Assembly: GCA_013180625.2 (NCBI GenBank)
Contig: SNVD02013207.1
Coordinates: forward strand, 1-64,000
Origin: Boswellia sacra
Lineage: Eukaryota; Streptophyta; Magnoliopsida; Sapindales; Burseraceae
Direction: 5' to 3'
DNA: 64,000 nucleotides
Part shown: positions 48,539 to 59,579 of the stretch, in pieces
Numbering within the stretch: the stretch's first letter is position 1
How the letters are laid out: every line of letters starts with the position of its first letter
Program-made: the position numbers and the translations under genes
Notes under the pieces: generated by a model
The model's input: the letters and a program-made list of their open reading frames with translations, nothing else
What the model was told of the DNA's origin: nothing
Databases searched by the model: none

Positions 48539-48830
48539 CACTACAAGAGAAATGGGCTTATACTGCAGCTATTTGCGGCGGTTTTTAAAAACCGAAGTAA
48601 ATGTCTACGGACAAAGCTTTCTACGACGGTTTACAAACCGCCGTTTAAGTGGGCCAAAACCCCCAAAATTATTTTACCCTAATAGCGGGAAATTTGCATC
48701 AAATTATTTCAATCTCCCTCTCATCTCTCTCGCGTTTTCTCCCTCTCATCAAATTCTTGAATTGCAACCTGTTTTGGAGTCCTTTTTCAAGTTCCCATAT
48801 CAGTAGATGTTTTGTTGTTGAACATTGTAG
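48539..48830 (+). promoter_or_regulatory. CACTA-2 left end and leader
   Basis: Terminal repeat, several GGCGG/CCGCC-type motifs, then a leader (CCCCCAAAATTATTTTACCC, then CT-rich) also found next to the right end of CACTA-1 in inverse orientation. Since every cargo piece lies downstream in sense orientation, this is the likely promoter side; that role is inferred. Confidence 0.45.
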
Positions 48831-49227
48831 TTGAGGTTGTAAAGAAGAAGCGTCGATCCACCAAGAAGCCATATTCAAGATCCATTGTTGGTGCCACCTT
48901 GGAACTGATATAGAAGCGGAGGATTGAGAGGCCAGAGGTCCGTGATGCTGCACGTGAAGTCGCACTTCGGTAATACTTGTTTACCATTCGCTATGGTTTA
49001 CCAGTACCGATGAAATAAACTTGTTTTTTTTTGCTAAGCTTACATAATACAAACTGATGATGCTTTGTGATTATCAGTGAAATTAAGGAGAGGATAAAGA
49101 AGTCCAAGGATGAAAAGAAGGCAAAGAAAGCAGAGTTGACAGCTAAAACACAGAAGATCTCGAAGGGTGTCGTGCCTAAGAGTGCTGCACCAAAGGGCCA
49201 AAAGCTTGGTGGTGGAGGTGGAAAGGG
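48831..49227 (+). pseudogene. Captured ribosomal protein L24e fragment, two exons
   Basis: Exon 48831-48969 encodes [26 protein letters not shown], stop, KRRIERPEVRDAAREVALR; exon 49078-49227 encodes [20 protein letters not shown] and [17 protein letters not shown]. These match the central and C-terminal part of plant 60S L24. The intron between them (GT..ATCAG) is kept. The TAG at about 48869 sits where the family has Gln (CAG). The N-terminal zinc-binding half is missing. Confidence 0.9.
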
Positions 49228-49267
49228 TGGTTATGCAGAGTGCAAAGTGGTCTCCAAATTCAAACAT

Positions 49268-49661
49268 CATAGAGGTTGACAAGTTCACTATAATGCGTCG
49301 TTGTGATTTACCTGCTCGTGATCTGCGCTTGCTTGATCTATTATTTGTTTATCCATCAACAATCCTTGGTAGAGAGAAGGCTATTATTGTAAACTTAGAG
49401 CAGATTCGGTGTATTATCACTGCTGATGAGGTTCTACTTCTGAATTCGCTTGATAGCTATGTGTTGCAGTATGCTGTTGAGCTACAACGACGTTTAACAA
49501 CAGCTGGGGTAAATAAAGTTTGGCAATCTGAAGGTGCCGATGCTAGGCGGCTTAGGAATTTTGAGAATGTATTTGGAAACACTTCCCCTGATTACTCGCC
49601 CTTCGAGTTTAAGGCTCTTGAAGTTGCTTTGGAAGCTGTGTGTACCGTTCTTGATTCTTAG
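49268..49661 (+). pseudogene. Captured MRS2/CorA magnesium-transporter fragment
   Basis: Encodes [59 protein letters not shown] and SPDYSPFEFKALEVALEAVC, the N-terminal soluble domain of plant MRS2 (MGT) transporters. The GMN motif and the two membrane helices are absent. It ends LDS then TAG immediately before GTATGT; the family has Gln (CAG) there, so the natural splice donor is kept but the last codon is a stop. It begins about 40 bases after the L24 coding end within one continuous exon but in another frame. Confidence 0.92.
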
Positions 49662-50189
49662 GTATGTAAAAGAGAACATTAATGTCTAATATGTTTGGGT
49701 TAAATGATTCGTGTTAGACTTTGTTAAAATGAACAATTATATTAGGGAGTCTAAACTTTCTGTGCTTAAAAGATTCACCTGAGTAATATACCTTGTTATT
49801 TTCTGAACTTCAATGGCTTTCAAATCTTGACAAGTTAAACTCATACTAGCATATGAGTGATTTGATGTAATATATGGTTATCAGAACTTCTTATATATTA
49901 TCGTTCATTGATTAAAGGACAAAATGTTTTCTTATTTATGCTAACATATCTAGTATTTCATTGATGAATAGTTATATGAGAAAAGGAAAAAAAAGGTTGG
50001 TGTCAAGTTGTGAATTGAAAGGTGTTCATGATTGCCTGTTTATGTGACCTTGCAAAACTGCTGTTTGTTTTAATTCTCCTTTATAGTGGATTGTTTAGCT
50101 GTGATTTAATTGAAGTGGGCAATGGAATTGTTGCATATAGTTTCCACGAAAGCGATAAGTTTTGATTTTGAAAAAACATTTGGGTGGGG
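49662..50189. other. Intron-like AT-rich segment of CACTA-2
   Basis: Follows the MRS2 exon donor; probably MRS2 intron sequence captured along with the exon. No coding sequence seen. Confidence 0.45.
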
Positions 50190-50560
50190 AAGATTGCTTT
50201 CTGTGACCTTTTCCCGCTGGGTCTACAGGTTGTCTTCTGGGCATAATGTTTCCATTGTGATTGTCTGGGATCTCCAGCTATGCAGACATTTGAGTGATAG
50301 AGAGGCTGCAGAATGTGCTGTCCTGCTAGGCCTTATTAAAGGTGTTTCCTTTGCCAATATGAGAGAGGATAAGAGAGTTTGGGTCCTTTAAAAATCAGGC
50401 AATTTCTCTAGTAAGTCAGTCTTTAATAGTTTTGCTGGAGACTAATATGATTCTCCTATTTGAGCCTTATACTTTGATCTGGAAAGGTTTCCCTGACACG
50501 CTTAAGATGTTGACTCTTTTATCTTGCTGTTATACTCTCTTAGAGAAACCTTAAGCTCTA
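50190..50560 (+). pseudogene. LINE reverse transcriptase C-terminal (zf-RVT) fragment
   Basis: Reads FSRWVYRLSSGHNVSIVIVW, DLQLCRHLSDREAAECAVLL and REDKRVWVL, then after a stop KSGNFSSKSVFNSF and, in broken frames, LIWKGFP-like sequence. This is the order found at the end of plant LINE RT proteins before and across the zinc-binding domain. It has several stops. It is either a LINE inserted in the captured intron or captured together with it. Confidence 0.65.
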
Positions 50561-52377
50561 GAAAGAAAAAAGAAAGCTAAAGTGCTATGGTTGTGCTATT
50601 ATAGTTATTTTGTGGGCTATTGGTTAAAAGCAATTAAAGACTTTTTAAGACAGTTTTTTCTTCATCACAACTTCTAGGATTAAATAAACTTTCTGTGCTA
50701 TGTAGCTTCGTAGGCAAGGATAATTTGATCTTTCCAACATTCCATCTTGTAGATTGGAATATCAAGCAAATGTTTTCAAGGAAATCTATTGAACCAGCAT
50801 GTCTCTTGCCGGTTTGTTATTTTCTCTTTGTTCTCAAGTGCATGATTGCCAATTGACATTCCAAAAACATATGGAAAATTGATTGCATTGGCCTTCTCGT
50901 GTAACATGGGAAAGTGTATGTCATGAATGCATTCACATGGTATAATTATTTGGTTATATAAAACTGGAAACCTTTTATTATTTGCTAAATATATTTGTTG
51001 GCTATATAAAACTGATTTTGATTGTTTTATTTTTATTACTTGTTATGGGCCATTGCTTTTACTTCAGCTATGAAAGCAAAGCGATTGCAGTCATGAGCAA
51101 TGGAGAAAGACCTACTATTCTTGAACAGTGAACACCCCTGCAGTGACTTAGCTTTAAAAATGATTTTTATTTGATTTAGTGTTAATAAATCTATTGATAC
51201 CTGATGTGATTTAAATTTTCAAAGAAAAGCTGTCTAACTTATTATTCTTTTATATTATCAAGACATAATAATTTTTAAGCAATTGAATATTATTTACAGT
51301 TTGGCCCTTGAAATCGATATGCTAAGTCCATTCCGCTTCGTTTTACTTGTTGACCTCAATTAAAAGTCTCCAATTGTTTTAACTTTTAATTTTAGTTACA
51401 GAAATTTACATGATTTAGTTGTTCAAAAAAAAGTACAAATAGAATTAGATTATTCCATTTATCTCTTAACACATTTATCTCTTAACACTGCTGCTGGTTT
51501 ATTTCTTTACTGTTTGAGATAAAATATAAAAATAATTATTGAGAATTACTTTTAATTGATTGAATTAAAAGAAACAATGTAAAAAAAAAAAAAAACACAG
51601 GACTTAATGACTTAATGGAAAAAGAAATCCAAGTCTAGTCTTAGAGGTAGACTATTAGAGTTCTTGTTGTGGAAAGTCAATAAGAATCTCAATATCAATG
51701 TCTTTGGTGAGATGTTCCATGCTGCTTTAAATTTGAGTCATCGAGTGGTCCATATAATAATTATATAAGATAATGTTAGAAAATGATGGTGTTTTTGAAT
51801 TTAAGTCTAGTCTTAATCATAGTTTGAAAAGTTAGTCTTTTGAATTTAACTTTTGAATTTAACTTTTGACCAAGATGAGGCATAAGTTATAGCCTTTTTG
51901 GTTGATTAATTCTTTGTCTACGATTTATGTTATCAAACTCATCTCTTGCATGCTTTTAGTTTTTAGGCTCTTGCTAATCATTATGCTGGTTAAATGATTA
52001 ATTAGTGGAAAACATGAACATGTAATCCAAGGATAAACATCATTAATTTATACTTTAATTAATTGGAATGGCCATTTCACACTTCATTGGCCATTGCAAT
52101 TTCGAAGCAACAAAATATTTTAGCTCATATATATGAGTTCATTTCTTTTTCATACTAATTTATTAATTCTCTTGATCTATTATATCTTGCATAAAGGATT
52201 ATATGAAAATAAACTGAAATTATAAACATATATACAGTGAAAAAATTTATTTAATTTTAAATATAAGTGTACTCAAGAAAATTTATTGCTTGCTTACCAT
52301 GATATCTTCAGATCTAATGAAAATTTATCTGTTGAGATGTTGTGCCGTATTGATAATGCATTTTATATCTGCAGGAT
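50561..52377. other. AT-rich interior of CACTA-2
   Basis: Intron-like sequence without recognised coding content. A short phrase near 51655-51745 is coding-like but unidentified. Confidence 0.4.
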
Positions 52378-52790
52378 GTTGAGGAGCTCATAGGATTAGC
52401 CCCTGTACTGAAATGGATGAATTTCCACCTGAAAAAGGCAGGATACAAGAAGCCTGTTACAAATTTTTCTTCTGATTTGAAGGTATTTAGCTTAACTTGT
52501 GCATCTAGTTGTAATTGCAGTATTTTGTTAAGTTGTCATGAGTTGGATTGCTTGCTAATGCATTTAATGTAGCATTTCTCTCTAATGGGATGTAAACGGG
52601 TTTTGAATTTTCTACTAGCAGATAGAGTAATAATTAGTTACGTTTGTCTTATATGAATAGTTAAATATGAATATAAGATGTTTATATTGATAACTTCTGC
52701 TTAAACATATGCAGGATGGTGAGGCTTATGTTATTTTATTTTACTTTTCTACGCACAATGAACTAAAATCAGAGTTTGCTTTAGAGGAAG
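52378..52790 (+). pseudogene. Captured fimbrin (actin-bundling protein) fragment
   Basis: After an acceptor CTGCAG, exon 52378-52482 encodes [10 protein letters not shown] then [20 protein letters not shown] and FSSDLK, ending at a GT donor. The next exon from 52713 starts DGEAY and then departs from the family (VILFYFSTHNELKSEF). The first part is the calponin-homology region of plant fimbrins. A few residues are missing between LAP and VLKW relative to the family. Confidence 0.8.
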
Positions 52791-52909
52791 GTATGATTTT
52801 GCAGTTTTGACAACTATGAAATCCTACTTGATGTAAAAGTCACCAGCTGAGAGAATAATGTGTTATTTATTTTTGCGTTCTGATGTTAATATGTAATTGG
52901 TTTCTCAGG

Positions 52910-53115
52910 GTGGTGATCTTGCAAAACCTGCTCCATTAGCTAATGGAGTTTTTAAAGATGGTGCTAAGGTCAATAAATATCATGAAGAATCTGTTAGACC
53001 CTCCAAAATTGAAAAAGAAGAGGGTGAGTTATCACCCAATGGAGATTTTGAAGAAGATAATTTTGGAGTTTATGGGGATGCTGGTACGAAGGCTACGTCT
53101 AAGGCAAAAAATTGA
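52910..53115 (+). pseudogene. Captured SIN3-like corepressor exon
   Basis: After an acceptor CTCAG, an open exon encodes GGDLAKPAPLANGVFKDGAK, IEKEEGELSPNGDFEEDNFG and VYGDAGTKATSKAK before a stop at 53113-53115. The EKEEGELSPNGDFEEDNF block is characteristic of plant SIN3-like (paired amphipathic helix) proteins. Only this linker exon is present; PAH domains and the histone-deacetylase interaction region are not. Confidence 0.88.
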
Positions 53116-53836
53116 TAATTTTGTTTACCAAGTTTTCTGTAAATTTACTTATCAGATGATTAAACTATGTGAATGTTGTTGAACTATATAACTGACATGT
53201 TGTTTAATTATTTGATTATAATATGTTAAATAGTGTGGATGATGATTGCGTTATATTTGGTTTTCTTGAATTATGATTAAACTATTATATGAGATATTTT
53301 TGTATTTGATTTGATTTCATTATATTCATTGAATGAATGATTACAAAATTATATCAAAACATTTTGTTGAGACAGGTTAATTATTTTATAAACAGTAAAT
53401 AAATATAGAATAGCACAAGCAACGAAATTTTAAAAAATTTTTGTTAACTATTTACGGCGGTTTCTTGGTTGACGCAAAAAAAATTTTCTAACTATTTACT
53501 GCGGTTTTCCATCAATTCACGATAGTTGTACAAAAATTGTATAAAAATTTTTTACGACGGTTTTGTGAGTTTTTAAGGCGGTTTTATGTTCGTCGCAAAT
53601 ATTTGACTTTTTACGGCGGACACAGAACCGCCGTAAAAAGGTGTGGTGTTTGTCATTCCTATTTCGTCGCTTGTTTTTGCGTCGAACAACTAAACCGTCG
53701 TAAAAAACTATTTACGGCGGGCTAAAACTGTCATAAAAGCTTTTACTACGGTTGTTTTTGCGGCGGTTTAGAACCGCCGTAAATGAGTTTTTACGGCGGT
53801 TTTGGCCCACCGTAAATAGTCTTCCCTGTTGTAGTG
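53116..53836 (+). repeat. CACTA-2 right end, shared with CACTA-1
   Basis: AT-rich 3' module followed by many TTTACGGCGGTTTT-like motifs. 53130-53836 is homologous to the reverse complement of 12161-13060. Confidence 0.85.
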
Positions 53837-55836
53837 TACGTATGTAATTTTACCCTTTGAGAATTATGTAACATGACTGTTCTATTTCTTCATTCACTAC
53901 CAAGAATCATTTCAATAAGCTACAATATTGATTTTTCACAAAAGAAGGATTAGTCTCTGATTGCTGCAAGAATATTACCTTCCATGTGAATCAACATCTG
54001 TTTCTAGATTAGGAAGATCAATTTCCAATTCTTTTGACTTATAATTGTAACAACTTCTTTCTTAACTTCTTCTATACATATTTTTACTTCTTAAAACCAA
54101 TTAATGAGTTGCCAAATTTGCACGACGTATCCTAACTATGGCTATCCTTAGGATCCCGGCGCTCCAAAGGAAAGCAATAACCAGGATAAACCATTGCTAA
54201 AGGCAAACTCTTTATACTTCTACTGCACAAAATTGATAAAGCACTTGTAAGAATCGTACATGATTCTAGAACTTGTATCTAAAAGACCATGGGTGCATCT
54301 ATGAAAAAAACGTCAATAAAAATCTTGACAAGATATCCTTGGCCTTTCAAACTTAACCAACTTACAAATAATTTAAAATAATAATAATAATTATAATAAC
54401 ATCATCAAAAACAACATGTCCCATATGTATTTCCATCATCATGGACTCTTGTCTTTATCTCAACTCAATCACCAAAACTTTAACATAATATCATTAGTCT
54501 CAAACTCTTTTAATGCTTAATTCATCACAATTCCAACAATAATAATTTAACTGCTTGCTAATAACAAATAAAAATTTATAACTATTATTGCATTACGTAC
54601 AGTACACCCATTCATAATCATAAGCTGAATCAAATAATCATGTCAAAATCTATACAAGATAAAGAGTCCACTTGCATATCATAATGTATAGAATTGTGTA
54701 TACATCTCTATGCACATTGTCCAACATAAATACATGCATATATTGAAATATCACTTGGAATTCTAACTTACTACCTCATAGCCCTTTTTGTTATATAAAT
54801 AACATGAAAACATCATAACTTATAACCATACAAATCACTTCTATTCAAAACTATCTCACATGATTCAAAATCTTAGTTAGGTCATGACATTGATATAGTT
54901 CCACTTTCATAACTAAGCGAAGCCAACCTTATATTTCTTATTGAGCCACTTAAATCCTTCTACTTGTCCATATACATCACATAAGTTGGACTAAAGATCC
55001 AATGACTCACTTCTGACAATATACCAAGAGCATAAATTCTAGGCTCCACAAAAGTACTTTCATAACCTCTAAAATCTTGATCACTATCTCAGCAATAATA
55101 GAATCTATACTAAATACTTCATTTTCATTTTTTTTTTCACAATACTATGTAAAGATATGCTCTAGGCATTATGTCATCATCATTCAACACATGCTCATAT
55201 CTCAACTTACTGCTCTCAAAACTCAGTGCTTCAAAGTAAAAGCTTCAATCATCTTATGTCATCGTATACTACATATCATGCATAACTCAATTATCATAAA
55301 AATCATCCAAGCAAATAATAAGTTTCTAAATTCCTCCTCAGTATACCTTGCATTCTAAAATAGCATATACCATGTAATTCCTCATATTACAATTATCATA
55401 ATTCAGTTCTTCATATCATCTTAGTTTTCATAATATGAAAATCATCACAATTCATAGCATTAACATAACTACAAAATTAAGCTATAAGTAAATCCTCTAA
55501 TCCACAATGCTTGATAAAATTATCTGGCCTTATACCGAATATTTCTGTTCAAATCTTAACAACTCAAAATGTTAACATAGAACAAACGGCTACGTCGTAA
55601 AACAATTAGGTAAGCAACAAATTTCTAAGATAAGTATCTAACGTCATAACTAAGTCATAACTAACTAATCTCTCTTTGAGCTACTAGGGCTAAGCCAATT
55701 TATTTCTCCAACTATGTTCATATGAGGCTGCCACGTCTAAGTTTGATGGTGCTTCCACAAACAACTATATCTTTCTAAGGCTTCTATCTGATATAGTAAA
55801 AGTCTACAGAATCCTAACCATGCTCTGATACCAAAT
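53837..55836 (-). other. LARD interior, noncoding
   Basis: About 2 kb of AT-rich sequence between CACTA-2 and the 5' LTR. No gag, protease, RT or integrase motif in any frame. A frame at 55077-55358 has no recognisable features. Confidence 0.6.
55821..55833 (-). other. Primer binding site of the LARD, tRNA-Met type
   Basis: Minus strand TGGTATCAGAGCA, three bases from the LTR end at 55837. Confidence 0.88.
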
Positions 55837-58800
55837 TGACACGACCCGCCCCTAGCTACACAGGCGAATCATGCCTAAAACTGTGGACTACTGGCTGTTT
55901 CTTAATTCTTATATTTTTTTATGGAACAAATTTGAAATAATTCTCATTACATCCACAAAATAAAATTTAAAATAAAACAATTTAACTATTACAACCTCAA
56001 CATATCCTTGCACCATCACGTGGCTGGGCCTCCACACTTTCTAACTAGGTCACATTTTGCTTTCATCCTGGGGGGGTGGGGGAATTTTAAAAACAAAGAA
56101 TAATAAAAACAAAGATGTGAGTATAAAACTCAGTGAGTGGAGATAAAAAAATTGTATTTGTAAATAAATCCAAAAGAAATCATATTGTTATAAAATAAAT
56201 ATTTGCTTTATAAAAAAAATAGTTTTATAATCTATAACTTTCATATCATCTAAAATGTTATAAAACTTTAAAGTAAATAACTATTGAATGACTAAATTCA
56301 TAAAAATACTAGTTATAATTAAAACAATAAAATAATCATCTTTAATCGTATAATACGATGCTCTTGATGATCATACTAAAATCATCGCTTCAGTTATTTA
56401 CTATGCAAAACATAAGTTTTCTTAAAAATCTTCTTTCAAAAGAAACTTTGGTGAATCATGCTTCTTTTTCAAACTAACTCATATAAACATATTCAAAACT
56501 CTTTTCATTATACTAAACAAGTACCCCTGAAACTGTCTCATCCTGCCTGGCGAGATCTAACATCGCATAGGCAGAACTATCTGAATTTCGTCATACCTGG
56601 TGAGATCTACATCACGCAGGCAGAGCTATCTGTACCTGGCGAGATCTAACATCGCGCAGGCCTGCTATCTAGTCATACGCATGCGTATAGCTGCCCTCAA
56701 AGGGCTAAAGCGCCCAGATCACACGGCCCAAAGCCTCTATGTGTGTCTGAACGGGCCCCAAAGGCCACTATCTGTATCACTGTCTAAGTGATTTGAATAA
56801 CTATTTGAGTATCTGGGTACTAGCTTAGTATAACATAATTACACTTTCTTATTTTCATTAAAAACTGATTTCATTTAAAAACTGCTTTATATGCTAAAAT
56901 TTCTCTTTTCAAAAAAATTTATCAAAATCTGAAAATATTTATGCAAGCTAAAACTGAAGATATTTGTATTATTTGAATTAATCCAGGACAAGCATTTAAA
57001 AGAACATTTCTAAATACTTTAAGAAATCCTTGAGTCAAATGACTATGAAAACTTTAAATATCAATGCTTTCATACTTTCTCTAAATTTACAAAATATAAC
57101 TTTCTGAAAAAAAAAAAACTAAAATGTACTTCAAATATAAAATCTGATTTTTCTTTTCTAAATGTTATATCTTTGTTCAAAACTAATTTTTAAAAACTAA
57201 AATTCATGTCTACAACCATTTTGAAAACTAGCTTTGAAATATCTTAATAATTAAAAGTAAGTATAACAAATTGGTCTATTTACCCTCAAGAAATACTATA
57301 GAAACTAACTTGAATTCTTCTAAATTCGCTAAAATTCTTGGTAATTCTATAAAATGCTAAATAAATATAACTAATTAAATACTAAAACATATTTCTAATT
57401 ATCCAGAAAAATAAATCTTCTACTCTTTCTAAAACTTTCTAAAATATCTATAAAATAAACTACTTTTCATCTCACTATAAACCATAATTTATATTTCTAT
57501 CTCAAAATCTCGTATATCATACTTTAACTCAAATCTTTTTTATTATTCTAAATTTTTCATAATTCTGCATTTAGGTCCCCACAATTTCTGGAACAGCTTT
57601 CTAAATTTGTAATTTAGCCCCTGCTTCGGCAGTTTTAAAATTTGACATTTTCACCCCTGCAGCATTAAATTCTAATTTCCAAACCTTTTTCTTTTTAATT
57701 TGTTATTATTTTGAATATAAAATCACTTATTATTTTGAATATCAAAAACACCATTTCTTCAACATATGTATTTACTTAAAGAAAATAACCCAATACCTCA
57801 ATTTTCTATACTAATTTATTTAATTATAAATGTCTTTTTTCCAATCATAAACAAAAACTTTCTACTTTCCACCAACATATAATATATATATATTCAGTCT
57901 ACAACTTTCATTTTAAATTTATTTTTCTAGCACCACCCATTACCATCTCTTCTATCCAAAATCTAATACTTTACGCACACTTATTTTCAAAATACGTAAA
58001 TCATCATCATCTATTCTAAAAACTTTTAATATAACTCAACTAATTAAACTAATAACTTAAATCATATGAAAAATCATAAATTTAATACACTTAAATATTA
58101 TATGAAATTCTCAAAAAATAATCCACTCACGGATTTGATTGCACAACTCCATTAGCTCGGATTTGATTCCAAAATCAACGTTCCATCTAGTTGGCCACAT
58201 CCTTAAACAAAGAATTAATCCTTCATTGTCCTAATATCATAAAAGAGCTCATCACATCATATTCAATTAGTAATCAACTTGAATATTTAAAATTCTCAAT
58301 ATCCAACTTCATATCCTAATCCAATCAATCCTAATTAATTGTATTTCTAAACTTCTTAAACAAGCAGTTCTTGTTCTCTGATTTTTAATAAATAATTGAC
58401 TTATCAGAATGGTCTAAAAGTTTATACAAACCTTCTACACATATATATCTAATGACATATAAAATTTCATAGTATTCCAAGTTCATTAAGTACCTCAAAA
58501 TCTTCATGTTTCTAGATACAAAAATTCTGTAAATTCATTTCCAGAACTGACCTCTCCATATTCCCAAATACATGATAATTCATACTAAATTCGTAAAATC
58601 ACAAAACTCTCCAGATTTAAACTAAACATATACGCAAACTCGTATCCCAAATTTCATAATTTTTGAAGATCTCTAGATACCTCAAATCACTTACCCAAAA
58701 CTGATTTTCTGCAGAAAAACTGAATTTCCAGTAGTAAACAGTAAACTTCAAAAATTCATAATAAATTGCATACTCAACATTTTTTAGTGAATCCAACTTT

Positions 58801-59538
58801 TAACAAATCCTTATGATGTCTATTTTAACATATACAAATTTCAGAATCAGATTCAAAGCCAATAAATTGTAGAAATTTTCGGAATTGCTACTGTTTACAG
58901 AACCCTAAATTTCTATCATTATCATCAAAACTCAAAATTCCCTCAAACAAATTCTATAACAATCCATAAGAATATGAAATACCTTGAATAATACTTCCAA
59001 TTTCATCATTGTTCTTCCTTCTCTCTCTAAAAATTTTTCAAATGTCTAATAACTCCTCTAAATTCATATCTATAGTTAGAATTCAAGATATTGAATTTAA
59101 TTTGGGTTAAAAATGAACTTATTACCTTGAGAAGCCCTCAAAAATCCTCCAAATTTGCCACTTCCCTTGAGCTCTCTCCCCCTTCCCACGTCTGTCTTCT
59201 TCTCCTCTCTATCTAGATTTTTCTTTCTTTCTTCTTTTTTTTTGTGTCTTATAAAAATTAGAAGAAGGAGAAATGGGCTGGGCTTTTGCACTTTGCCCAA
59301 ATAGTGGCCCGTTACTAGCCGAATGGTACTCACTTCGAACTGGAATGACCTTTGGGGTCTTGGGTTCGAGTGGGGGAGGCGTCACTGGGTGTAGATACCC
59401 AGTGGACAAAACCGTACGGGCCAGTGGGCCCTGAGCGGACAATACCTTGGAATGTGAGACCATGTAGCTGTGGCTCGGTGGCTTGGCAGGGGGCCCATGT
59501 GCGCCTGGGAGAGATCGGGCGGGGGATGGGTCGTTACA
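55837..59538 (-). repeat. 5' LTR of the LARD, carrying a 216-bp insert
   Basis: Same sequence as 44959-48441 up to CCGTTAC at 59309-59315. It is then interrupted, and the last LTR bases (..CGTTACA) appear at 59532-59538, followed by TCTAT. Confidence 0.88.
59316..59531 (+). mobile_element. SINE-like insertion in the LARD LTR
   Basis: 216 bp flanked by CGTTAC on both sides (59310-59315, 59532-59537). It starts TAGCCGAATGG, which fits the tRNA A-box consensus, and has GGTTCGAGTGG at 59363-59373, close to a B-box. It is much more GC-rich than its surroundings. There is no A- or T-rich tail, which is unusual for a SINE, so another small element is possible. Open frames across it are incidental. 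Confidence 0.5.
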
Positions 59539-59579
59539 TCTATATTTATTAAACCATAAAAACAACATAATTAATATAT

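Larger units (their letters stand above)
48539..53836 (+). mobile_element. CACTA DNA transposon 2 (Pack-CACTA with five captured fragments)
   Basis: Starts CACTACAAGAG and ends CTGTTGTAGTG; 3-bp TSD TAC at 48536-48538 and 53837-53839. Subterminal TTTACGGCGG-type motifs at both ends, densest at 53440-53820. 5298 bp. The right end is homologous (inverse) to the left end of CACTA-1. Cargo, all on the plus strand: ribosomal protein L24e, MRS2/CorA transporter, LINE RT C-terminus, fimbrin, SIN3-like. No transposase seen. It interrupts the LARD interior near its polypurine end, so it is younger than that element. Confidence 0.92.
44959..59538 (-). mobile_element. LARD-like nonautonomous gypsy-type element with 3.48-kb LTRs
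   Basis: Two direct repeats of about 3480 bp (44959-48441 and 55837-59538 less an insert), TG..CA ends (TGACACGACC..CCGTTACA), perfect 5-bp TSD TCTAT (44954-44958 and 59539-59543). Minus strand: a tRNA-Met-type primer site at 55821-55833 and a purine tract (TTTTTTTGAGGAGGT) at the other inner border. The preceding CGAGGACGAAATTTT resembles the 3' end of Tekay/Del chromovirus pol (established pattern). Without the CACTA insert the interior is about 2.1 kb with no gag or pol, fitting a large retrotransposon derivative. LTRs differ by roughly 1%, so insertion is recent. Confidence 0.88.

Noticed and set aside
48552..48806. 84-codon plus-strand frame at the CACTA-2 left end
   Set aside because: It begins in the terminal repeat motifs and has no recognisable domain; treated as leader.
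55821..55833. tRNA-like GCTCTGATACCA strings (also at 19650, 27263, 29855, 36221)
   Set aside because: They are primer binding sites beside LTRs, not tRNA genes; no cloverleaf surrounds them.
44959..59538. 3.5-kb direct repeat as a segmental duplication
   Set aside because: TG..CA ends, a 5-bp TSD, a primer site and a polypurine tract identify the repeats as LTRs.
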